Source: Ficedula albicollis (taxonomy: Eukaryota > Chordata > Aves > Passeriformes > Muscicapidae). From it: DNA of 64,000 nt. The stretch is from NCBI RefSeq assembly GCF_000247815.1, contig NC_021676.1:5818914-5882913 (forward strand), given 5' to 3'. Below are positions 44,939 to 54,592 of this stretch, piece by piece. The position numbers and the translations under genes are program-made. The notes below the pieces were generated by a model, which worked only from the letters and a program-made list of their open reading frames with translations, searched no databases and was not told where the DNA came from. Numbering within the stretch: position 1 is the stretch's first letter; each line of letters starts with the position of its first letter.

Positions 44939-45679
44939 CCCTGCAGAGCAGATGCTCAGAAACTCATCCTTGTCACCCAGCCACGGGCATGGCCTGGCAT
45001 TTCTCCTCTCCTGCAGTTGGGTGGCTCCTGTCACTCCCTGGCACAGGGAACGTTTCAGACGCACCCAAACACGCCATTCCAAACGCTGCTGTTGAATATT
45101 TGAGGATCCAATTTATATTTCATGAGCCTGTGTGCGGAATTCATGTGGAAGAGACACAATGGGGTCGGGAGCTCCTGTGAGTCAAAGCATCCCTGTGTCA
45201 CAACAGGCACTGGGGGACGTGGGTGTCTCTGCTCAGACTGCTCCAGCACCCAGCAGCGCTGTCACCCTGTCCCCACCTGCAGGGAGATGGTTTGGGGTGC
45301 TCTGAGATACGAATCCCTGTGCTGGAATATGTTAGGACACAGCCACAGTTTGGCAAGCGGGGTTCTCTCAGCTCTCCCATCAGCTGGAGCCACCCAGCGA
45401 TGCTGTTGTGATGCTGTAGGTGATGAAGCCTTGGGATGAAGCTCCTGTGATCCCCAAAAATGTCTGTGTGTGTGTGACACAGAAGGGTTCAGGAGGATCA
45501 CCCGGCTCATGGAGCAGGGATGGAATGTGCTACTGGAGGAGCTCTGCCCTGGGTGCTTTATGGGCTCCAAATTTCCCAGCTCGGCATCACCACCACCCAG
45601 TGAGGTCCCTCCATGTAGGGTATTGTTGGACCTGGTTTTTTTGAGCTTTTTCTTCTTTCTGGCACTGACCCCCTGGAGA
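44939..45679. other. non-coding sequence, nothing recognised
   Basis: Mixed composition with a short TG run near 45464-45475. No exon or repeat is recognised. Confidence 0.4.
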
Positions 45680-45880
45680 GCACTGCTTTTGACCTGAGGC
45701 CTTGGAGAAGGCCTCCAAATTTGAGTAATGAAGTTAAAATCACGGGTGTGTAGTTAAATAGAAGAGTGTGCTTTCACATGGTGAAGGGTTTTTATAATAC
45801 AGTAATAGGTACGGGACAAGATATTGTTACAGGTATTCGTGTGACTAACAGCCTGTTAAAGTCCTGGATCTCAGCATTGG
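45680..45880. mobile_element. possible retroelement/LTR fragment
   Basis: 'aggccttggagaaggcctcc', 'gagtaatgaagttaaaatc' and 'tggtgaagggtttttataat' look like a dispersed passerine sequence that I recall only vaguely. It is AT-rich against GC-rich flanks. No ends or target duplications can be fixed. A repeat-library search would settle it. Confidence 0.28.
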
Positions 45881-48309
45881 AATCAGGATGGTGGGAGTGC
45901 CATTGACACCTTTCTGGGGGGTTCTGGCTCCCCAGAATCACGGGTTCTGCTCTGGGGGGGGCTCCCAGGCACGGCTCCACCCGGCCAGGCTGGGCTCAGC
46001 CTCACTCCGTGCTCCCAGAGCACAGGATGGGGGAAGCCTGGCTCTGGGGAAGCTCTCCCTGCTCCACGCTTCTCCCCAGGGTAATCCCACAGGTCTATCC
46101 AGCACAGGCCTCTCAAAGGGAAGGCTCCCTCTGGGATCATCTTTTCCCCCCTAGAACCACTCACTGAGTGGCCCCACGACACTGTGGGATCTCCTCTTCC
46201 AGGTGAGCTGCACGAACAGGCAGGCTTGGGGAGAGGGACTGTGGTTCCAGGAGGGAAAAGGGCATCCCTGTAATCCCTGAGTGATTACAGATCCCCTCAG
46301 CTTTGGGGCTCTGCTTTCTGCCCTCTCCTCCTTCAGTGAGAGGCTGGAAACCCCCACCCCTGTCTGCTTTACACGCTGGAGCTGAAATAAATGAAATTAC
46401 CTTTAATTATTCTCATTACTTTCCCCGGGAATGCTGGAGTGAAAGGCAGCATTTAGTTGTGAGCTACAGCAGGGCTCTGCCCTTCCTCCTGCCCCCCAAA
46501 ACACTGCCAGGGGCCCCTGGCTCCTGCCTGCAGCCCCTGGACACACACAGAGCTGCTGTTCCATCCTGGCAGGATGAAAGGAGGGGACAGGAGGGGCAGC
46601 AGGGGTCAGGGCTAGGGGCTGGCAGGGGCGGGGTCACAGCCAGGCAGGGCTGACCTGCCCCTTCCCAGACCACCTCCAGCTGGAGGAACTCTTGGAGAGG
46701 GGGGAGAGGGGCAGTGCAGGAGGCTGGTGGGGTTCTCACACCTTCACGGCCCATCACAGATCAGCAGGAGGTGTCCCACACTTCATTCCCTGTTTGTCCA
46801 CCCTGGGAGGTGCTGGGGGATGGATCCTACCCCTCCACAACTGGGAAAACAGGACACATTCCCAGGTGGGGGGTGCTGCCTGAACTTGGAGAGGAACTGC
46901 CTATTTTTCTTCCCTGTTTGAGGATTTCTGGGCTTGCAGCTTCGTGAGGTGCTGGCTGACACCTTCCAGCAGGTGTTTGCTGGGATATTTAAGTCCACTG
47001 GCCAGGCAGGCTGGCTCTGGGGGAGCTGTGAGGCTCCAGGGGGGTTCCTTGTCATGAGCACCCACCTCATGTCTGTCCAGCAGTGAGTTGGGACCACAGG
47101 GATCAGCATCTCCCGCTGCCACACTGATACCCTTGGCTCTTCTTTCCCACCTCCTAGTGTGGAAAAAGAGGACTTTCCTCTTTCTAGCAGCAAGGCAGAG
47201 GAGAAATTCCTTATCTCTTGACCTGTGAAGGAAGCAGCATCTACCTTTGTGCCCAGCAGAGAAGAAAAAGAAAACAAGACCCCCACCCCATGGGACTTCC
47301 CAAAATAGACTTTCCAAGAAATCTGAGACACGGGAAAGGGGAACTGGGGGGCTGGGAGCCCTGTTATAGATGGACACTGGGCCATTCTTCTGGAGAAGGT
47401 CTTGTTCCCCTCCAAGGTCAGCCACAAGTGACACCAAACCCAGCGGGGCCTTTGGGAAGGAACCCCGAGACACCTTCGCTGTCAAATGGAATCTATTAAC
47501 AGGGATTAGAGGCTTTTTCCCTCAATCCCCCTGTGACACCGTGATGGGCTGAAATTGCTGTGAAAACATCATTATTAAAAATGGGCCTATTAGTATTAGA
47601 ATGGACAGAAGCTCCTTGCTAAATTTAGCAGCAGCCAGCAGAGCAGGGAGTGGAGGGGAAATGGCACCAGCAGCCCCAGGAAGGGACTCTGGGAAACCTG
47701 GATGAGGTGGGAGCAGAGGGGGCTGGGGCATCACCAGCCCAAGGCTCAGCATGGAAAGCAAAGTGGTTGCTTGGAAATGCAGCAAACACACCATCATCCG
47801 TGCTCCAAGTGCATCCAAGGAGCTGGAGATGCTCCAGACACTGCTCATCGTGCTCCTTCAGGGAGCTGACCCAGCTGAGAGCATCACCAGGGACAGAGGG
47901 ACACAGCTCGGGGGTCCAGCACCTCTAAATGGTTTAAGGGAAGGCTGGAGGCTCTCTGGAGCTGGCAGGACCGTGTCCCCCGGGAGGACACATCCCTCTG
48001 GGTCCCATGAGGACACATCCCATCCCTGTGCCTGTTGGAATGGAGCTCAGCACTGCCAAGCACAACCTGGTGCATCCCAGGGTGCCTTGAATCCAAGGAG
48101 AGTTTCCTGGGCTGGGCTGGGAGTGGGCACGGGGAGAGCTGGGACAGCACCAGGGCCTCTCCAGGATGGAGCTAATCCCTAATTCCCTGGAATTTTAGGT
48201 AGGCTATTTTTTATTGCTGGGAAAGCAAAGCTGATGAAATCACACTGATCATTCCTGCCCATTCCACGCATGGATGGACTCCAAGACCATCTCTCCCCTC
48301 AGATCCTGG
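45881..48309. other. non-coding; AT-rich candidate block 47480-47640
   Basis: 47480-47640 ('aaacatcattattaaaaatg', 'gcctattagtattagaatgg') is complex and AT-rich, a possible conserved non-coding element. 46380-46430 is similar but shorter. The minus frames of 214 and 194 codons at 46783-47485 overlap each other in different frames and show no domain, so they are not called. Confidence 0.35.
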
Positions 48310-48547
48310 GGATCCTGGGGCACGAGAAGATCCTGGGATGTGGGACCAGCCCCTGGCTGCTGCATCCCATCCTGGTGGGGACTCACACCAAGGTTTCACA
48401 GCTGGGGATCCTGGGGCTTGAGAAGATCCTGGGATGTGGGACCAGCCCCTGTGGGGATCCTGGGGCACGAGAAGATCCTGGGATGTGGGACCAGCCCCTG
48501 GCTGCTGCATCCCATCCTGGTGGGGACTCACACCAAGGTTTCACAGC
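48310..48547. repeat. 145-bp partial duplication with nested 53-bp copy
   Basis: 48310-48402 recurs at 48455-48547 (offset 145). Between them, 48403-48454 repeats the first half once more ('ggatcctggggcttgag' in place of 'ggatcctggggcacgag'). All three carry 'gatcctgggatgtgggacc'. The layout suggests two successive slippage or unequal-exchange steps. Confidence 0.9.
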
Positions 48548-49376
48548 AATGAGCAGCACTTCCAAATCTCCACCCGCACGGGGACAGGATGGACATGGCT
48601 CTGTCCCAGTGTGGGACACAGGGCAGCCTGGGGGGACCCCACACCCTGGGGATGGAAAACAGGCTCCACTCTTCGGGAAGAGCCTCTCTGGCGCCAGTTT
48701 GGTTCTGTGGGAGGGCTCAGCCTGAATTGTTGACAGGTTGGTTTTCCTACTGAGAAAGGCAGTTTTATGGAAATCAAAGTGTTCCCGGGGAATCTGCTGG
48801 TTCTGACAAAGTTTTTGAGAGGAATGTGACTGAACAAATCACTTTAACTCTCTTGTTTTATTTTTCACAGAGGTAAAAATAACTCCTTGGATCTTTAGGT
48901 GCTATAAATCCCATACAATACAATTAATCTAATATTTATAATATCACATCTTGCATTGACTTTGTCAACTGCAACGTTTAGCTGTTGACAAAAGGACTCA
49001 AAAATTCTCTTTCATAAAGCAGCCAGACTCGCTCCTGGAATCTGAGCTTGGAATTCCTCATGGGGGGCAGGGAAACAGGGCTTGGGAAACAACCTGGGGA
49101 TGAAAGCCCCAGAGCTGGGGATGGTGCTTTGGGGGGCTGGTGGTGTTCAGCCCTGGAGGAAGGGATTGAGGGTGGGTTTGAGAGCTGAGCCCCTGACACA
49201 GCATCCCCCAATTGGAGTTCCAGGGATTTAACTCGAGTTTGTTTAGTCCCAGCCCTTCCCAAGCTGCTGCAGAGCACCAGATGGTATCCGATCCCCAGCC
49301 CTTAATGTTGGCTTTGATAATCAGCTCCATGTCATTAGGATAATTAAGGCTCATTTGTGTGCAGGCTTTCTTTCCA
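48548..49376. other. non-coding; AT-rich candidate block 48830-49010
   Basis: 48830-49010 is AT-rich and complex, includes an acceptor-like 'ttatttttcacag' followed by AGGTAA, and ends in a 9-bp inverted repeat. No open frame follows the acceptor-like word far enough to suggest an exon. A second AT-rich patch lies at 49295-49355. Confidence 0.35.
48961..48992. other. 9-bp perfect inverted repeat
   Basis: TTTGTCAAC at 48961-48969 is the exact reverse complement of GTTGACAAA at 48984-48992, with a 14-base spacer. It may be a paired binding site or a small hairpin. Chance occurrence is possible. Confidence 0.6.
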
Positions 49377-49450
49377 TGTTTGCTGCTCTCCTTCCTTCCC
49401 TTCTTCCCTTCCTTTCTCTTGCTTTCTTGATTTTTTCCTTCCCTTCCCTT
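49377..49450. repeat. CTTCC-rich polypyrimidine tract
   Basis: Irregular 'ccttcccttcttcc'-type sequence leads straight into the 11-bp array and is its likely source. Confidence 0.7.
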
Positions 49451-49625
49451 CCCTGAAACTTCCCTTCCCTGAAACTTCCCTGAAACTTCCCTGAAACTTC
49501 CCTGAAACTTCCCTGAAACTTCCCTGAAACTTCCCTGAAACTTCCCTGAAACTTCCCTGAAACTTCCCTGAAACTTCCCTGAAACTTCCCTGAAACTTCC
49601 CTGAAACTTCCCTGAAACTTCCCTG
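49451..49625. repeat. 11-bp minisatellite, ~16 copies
   Basis: The unit is TGAAACTTCCC. Copies are essentially perfect after the first two, which contain extra 'ttccc'. It begins in a polypyrimidine tract and ends a few bases before a plus-strand CR1. Frames through it on the minus strand are artefacts with an 11-residue period. Confidence 0.96.
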
Positions 49626-49649
49626 AGTCTGGGAACAGAATTTTTGGCA

Positions 49650-49963
49650 AGACCTGGAGCGATAGGACAAGGGGTGATGGTTTTAAACTAAAAAAAGGGG
49701 GGGATTTTAGGATATAAGAAAAAAGTTAGTCACAAAAGGGGGGGATTTTAGGATATAAGAAAGAAGTTAGTCACAATGGCAGTGAAGAGGGTCTGCCACA
49801 GGTTTTCCAGAGAAGCTGTGGCTGCCTCATCCCTGGAAGTGTCCAAGGCCAGGTTGGGTGGGTGTTGGAGCAGCCTGGGATAGTGGCAGGTGGCACCATG
49901 GCAGAGGGTGGCACTGGATGAGCTTTGTTCCCTCTCAGTCCAAACTATTCCATGGTTCTCTGA
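49650..49963 (+). mobile_element. CR1 LINE 3' fragment with internal 41-bp duplication
   Basis: 'gacctggagcgataggac', 'ggtgatggttttaaac', 'agagaagctgtggctgcc', 'gtccaaggccaggttggg' and 'gtccaaactattccatgg' give the sense order of a CR1 3' end. Inside it, 'ggattttaggatataag' with its flanks occurs twice (49702 and 49743, offset 41 bp), which the standard CR1 has once. Confidence 0.92.
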
Positions 49964-50944
49964 AGTCCAGACTCTCCCTGAGCTCCACTCCCTGCTGGTC
50001 AGGCTGATCTCACAACTCTGCTGTTAAAAGGTGCCCAAGGACATCACAACCCCCTTGTGGCAGCTGGGCTGTGCTTCCACCTCAGCCTTCTGAGGGCACA
50101 AAGGTCCTTCAGAGCCACTTCTCCCTCAGTCCCCATCCTCTGGGAACAGCTCTCACACTGCTCAAGGACCAGCTCTGTCTGCTCTGTGGGAGATGGACAA
50201 GCAGACAGGACAGACAATGCAATCCCTCACCTGGGTTTACAAACCTCTTGCTTACAACTCCCAAATTCCCCTGCAAAGCCCACATCCCTGCGGATGGGAT
50301 GTCCATCTCCAGCTCTCTGTGGGTGCCCAGTGCCTTCCCAGGGGCACAGAATTCATGGGTGGGCACCAGAAGAGCTGTCGTGCCAATGAACCCCCGGGCA
50401 CATCCACCTCGGAAAAGGGGCTTTTTAATTAACTGTAAGAATAAAGCTGTGGCCAGTTGGTAACCATGGCGATGCAGAGCCAATCCCAGAGGATGGCTGG
50501 CCAGCTGGAATATTTTTTGGATGGCAAAGCTTCAGCCCAACGTTTAATGGTGTTCGACTCTATTCAGGGAGACAATTACATGCTCCATTTTCAACGGAGT
50601 CAGCTGAACAATGGAGTCAATGAGGCAGTTTGGGCACAGGCTCCTCTGCTCTGCCAGGCTGGAGCTGCCTTCTGAGGGCAGGTGTGGGGACACCTGGGGG
50701 CTGCCTGTGACAAGATCCAGCCTCACACATGATGCCACAGGTGGTTGCACTGCTGGTAGCCCCAGTGTGTCCTCCTGGGCTTCCTTGGGTGGCCCAACCA
50801 CTAACCTCTTGTCCCAGTCGTGACCAGATTTGGGGGGTTGGAAGGGTGGCACCTTGGCTGCCTCCCTGGCTCTGCACACCTGGAGTGGGATTGTCCCTTG
50901 CTGGTTTTCCCCTTGCTCCCTTTGGGGTCTCAGTCTCTCTCCTG
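49964..50944. other. non-coding sequence; X-box-like word near 50459
   Basis: 'ggtaaccatggcgatg' near 50459-50474 resembles half of an RFX X-box (GTTACCATGGCAAC) but its second half-site is imperfect. No exon or repeat is recognised. Confidence 0.35.
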
Positions 50945-51291
50945 GGGGATTCCAACCTGGAGAAAAGGAGGCTCGGGGGGGATCTTCTGCTGCACAACTC
51001 CCTGACAGGAGGGCGCAGCTGGAGGGGGTCAGGGAACAGGGACAGGATGAGAGGAAATGGTCTCAAGCTGTGCCAGGGGACATTTACATTGAATATTAGG
51101 AAATTTCTTCATAGTTTTTGGTGGAACAGGGCAGTGACGGAATCACCATCCCTGGAAGTGTCCAAAAAAGGTGTGGATGTGGCACTTGGGGACATGGGTT
51201 GACGATGGCCTTGGCACTGCTGGGGAAATAGTTGGACTCAATCTCAGAGAGCTTTTCCCACCTGAATGAATCCACGATTCCACAACGCTTT
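50945..51291 (+). mobile_element. CR1 LINE 3' fragment, ~345 bp, alternative subfamily
   Basis: It reaches further upstream than the other copies: 'ctggagaaaaggaggctc', then 'ctgcacaactccctgacagg', 'gatgagaggaaatggtctc', 'atattaggaaatttcttc', 'gatgtggcacttggggac', 'agttggactcaatctc' and the tail. All blocks are in CR1 sense order. Any frame through it is non-coding 3' region. Confidence 0.93.
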
Positions 51292-52930
51292 GCTCCCCTC
51301 TTCCTGTGTGACACAGCCATCCCTCTGTTTCTCACCTCCCTTTCCCAGAGCTCTGTGACCTCCTTTCTCCTTCAGGAATATCCTGCTCCCTCTCTGTGTG
51401 TCACCACCCTTGCACACCTACCCCGTGGCCTCCAGACACGCCGGCCACAGAAATGCCTTTTAAGGCCTGCTGGGATTTAATTAATTGCTGCCTTTATTTT
51501 ATTAGGATAAAAAATGCAGGTCTGGAAAATCTTTCTGAGGATGACATCAGTGTCTTCAGCTGAGTTTGGATTTGGTTGGTGTTATTTTAGCTATTCAAGG
51601 AATGTGAGGAGTAGGGGAGCCTGGTGACTCCTTCCCTGCCGCCACGCCTTGCTCGGGCTTGTTCTTCCCTCTCCTTGACCTCAGCACATCCGTGGAATGA
51701 CAATCCAGCCCGACCTTCTCCATCCTGTCCTTTCTCTCCAAGGAACTGGTCAGCTCCCACGGTGGTTCAGCTGATCCCTGGCACTCAGGGCAGCCTTCTC
51801 CTCCGTGGTGTTCCCTGAGGTTTATCATCCCCCCTTTTGCCCATCCCAGCCCTTTCACCTCCGGCTCTATAACCACGGGCAGGGCCAGCAGTGAATGGAC
51901 AAGCCCGCTCTTGCACAACTGCTCCATGAGAACATTCCTTGGATTCGCCAGGAGCGTTTCCTCAGCTGATTAAGGCAGAGGGGCTGTGTTGGGCTCTTTG
52001 GGGTGCCCGTCCCCAGACTTTTCCCAGCCTCTTGAGGTCAGGAAGGACAAGCACACAGCATTGCTTGTTTTCTAGGTGCCATTTTCCAGCTAGGCTCCCA
52101 AATCCCTGGTTATTCCTGAAGATTCAGGCTGTTCTCCCAGTGACTCAGCTCACATTGATAGACTAGCTTAATTAGGGTTACTCAAACAAGGGTTACTCAA
52201 CTGGATATTCATCCCCATAGGAAGAGCTCTGTCTCCTCACTCACCCTTCCTGACTCTTTTGGGAAAGCCAACTCCAGGATTTATTGCAGATTCCGGCGTG
52301 TCCCATCTTGAAGGGAAAGATTTGCCTCCAGGGCAGGAGGGAACCATCCAAGAGCCTCCTCTTCCTCCTCCTCTTCCTCCTTCTCTTCCTCCTCTGACTC
52401 TGCCCTTTCTCCACCTCCAACACCACACTCCTGGGGCTTGGAAAGGGCCTGGAAAAGAGAGGAAAAAAAGCAGATTTTTCCTGAGGTTTTACACATTTCT
52501 GCTGGAACTCCTTGGCCTGGGGAGAGTGGTGAAGGAGGGGATGGAGAAGCTGCCTGGGAATGTCTGTGGTGGGACAGCCTTGGAATGACCCCCTAAGAGC
52601 AACTCCACCAAAAGTGAGTTTGGCCTCTGCTTCCATCACTGAGCTCAGTAGGAGAGGATAAAAGAGAGAAAAAGAGGGAAAAGGGAAGAGCCAGACTGGG
52701 CTGAGAACAAATTGTTTATCTGTATTTTCCATGAAGCATCAGCAGTTCTTTAAAGAGGACAAAACCAGAGGGACCTTCCAGAGAAATCCTTGTAGGGGCT
52801 GGTGAGGTCTAATTAGTTTCTATATTTGACCAATGTAAAAGTTTATCTTGAAGCCTCCTGTATTTTTTTAAATATGACATCAATGTCTTCGGCTTGGCTT
52901 TGATATTCCTTAACGACCAGGTTTTATTAT
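51292..52930. other. non-coding; CTT/CCT-rich run at 52357-52400
   Basis: 51470-51600 is AT-rich. A pyrimidine triplet run lies at 52357-52400. 52840-52930 is AT-rich. The words 'atgacatcagtgtcttc' (51541) and 'atgacatcaatgtcttc' (52874) are nearly identical and might belong to an old repeat. No exon is recognised. Confidence 0.35.
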
Positions 52931-52986
52931 TCTTTTTTTTTTTTTTTGGGGGGGGGGGGGGGGGGGATTCTTTTTTTTTTTTTTTT
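52931..52986. repeat. T15-G19-ATTC-T16 homopolymer block
   Basis: 52933-52947 is T15, 52948-52966 is G19, then ATTC, then T16 at 52971-52986. Adjacent pure homopolymers of two bases are rare and are error-prone for every sequencing method, so the exact lengths are uncertain. Confidence 0.95.
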
Positions 52987-54115
52987 AACTTTTTCAAAAA
53001 AATAAAAGGGGAATATTTATTCAAGGCATAAAAATACCCCTGAATTCTGATGGCTTTGGCAGAGAAGTGGTGGCCCCGTTGCTTTTCCATGTGATAAATC
53101 CTCCTGCTGCCGTGCTGCTCCCACCCCAGATCCAAGGATTGTTTAATATTTTGCTCGATTTTGAAAACCCAAAATGTTTGGAGCCCAGTTAATGTCGTAT
53201 TAATTTTCTAAGGCAGCAAGGCAAAGTGGCTCCTAACATAAATATTTTACCAACCATTTATAAATAGCGTGGTTGCTCGAAAAGAACAACACCGTTGATC
53301 AGGAAGCTTTGGAGGCTCCGTGCTCGGTGCCAGAGGGATGGGGGGATTCAGGGTGGGAGATGTCGGCAGCCACTCCAATGTGCTGGAAGCTTTTCAGAGC
53401 TGGAATTTGCTTCCTGCTTCCCCCCTCTATTTTTTGTGTCCTGGAGTTGATTGTGCAGCTGTTCCTGACTGTGGGGAAATCCGTTCTTGACGTGCTCCCA
53501 TCCTTGTCATGCCTGGATGAAGGCTGGATCCTGTTGGCACTGCTGGAATTGGCACTGACGTAATGAGGGCACCACAAATCCTTCCTGGGTTCGGTTCTCC
53601 AACCCTGACCTGAGCATTTGACAAAATCTTCTCCTGATGATGTTGGTATTCTCTTTGGACCAGTGGCTCTCTCCATTCCATACCCACCCCGGGACCTTCC
53701 ATGTGCCAAGAGATGAGATGGAGGGATGGAAAGAACTGGAGAAGGAGACACAGGGAGGGAAAGACTTCATAAAATTCACTTTTCAAGGAGTGAAAACAGC
53801 ATTACCCAAACCCTGGCCCTTTGTGGGGAGGATAATCCGCCTTTCAGATGTTAACGGGAAGGAATTAAAACAAGGATTTGGCTCTTTTCGCTTCAGAGCA
53901 GGAACAGTAATTCCGTAAGTACATCTCGGGAAGGTTTCCAAAGTGTTGGGGAGGGACAGTAATAAAATTGGACAGGTACCTTGGAGAGCAGGGATGGGAT
54001 GTAATGGCCAAGGGCCTGCATGGATCTGGCTCTGCATCCTACTCCTGCCTCTGGAGCAGGGCAAGGGAGAGAGGGCCCAGGGTGGAAAATGATTACAGGA
54101 AAAGGCATGGGAAGG
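52987..54115. other. non-coding; AT-rich candidate block 53130-53290
   Basis: 53130-53290 ('gtcgtattaattttctaag', 'taccaaccatttataaatag') is complex and AT-rich, a possible conserved non-coding element. The rest is mixed. No exon is recognised. Confidence 0.35.
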
Positions 54116-54592
54116 GACGGGACGGGATGGGATGGGATGGGATGGGATGGGATGGGATGGGATGGGATGGGATGGGATGGGATGGGATGGGATGGGATGG
54201 GATGGGATGGGATGGGATGGGATGGGATGGGATGGGATGGGATGGGATGGGATGGGATGGGATGGGATGGGATGGGATGGGATGGGATGGGATGGGATGG
54301 GATGGGATGGGATGGGATGGGATGGGATGGGATGGGATGGGATGGGATGGGATGGGATGGGATGGGATGGGATGGGATGGGATGGGATGGGATGGGATGG
54401 GATGGGATGGGATGGGATGGGATGGGATGGGATGGGATGGGATGGGATGGGATGGGATGGGATGGGATGGGATGGGATGGGATGGGATGGGATGGGATGG
54501 GATGGGATGGGATGGGATGGGATGGGATGGGATGGGATGGGATGGGATGGGATGGGATGGGATGGGATGGGATGGGATGGGATGGGATGGGA
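54116..54592. repeat. GGGAT pentanucleotide satellite, ~94 near-perfect copies
   Basis: After two GGGAC variants at 54116-54123, the five-base unit GGGAT repeats without a visible change to 54592 (about 469 bp). The minus strand reads ATCCC. It resembles a telomere repeat only in G-richness; it is not TTAGGG. It yields a Met-Gly-Trp-Asp-Gly frame and its Pro-Ser-His frame opposite, which are artefacts. Confidence 0.98.

Noticed and set aside
46783..47485. Overlapping minus-strand frames of 214 and 194 codons
   Set aside because: They use different frames of the same DNA, show no domain and carry no convincing splice borders.
50457..50475. RFX X-box
   Set aside because: Only the first half-site fits; the second half differs at two key bases.
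54116..54592. Interstitial telomere repeat
   Set aside because: The unit is GGGAT (five bases), not TTAGGG, and no TTAGGG run is present.
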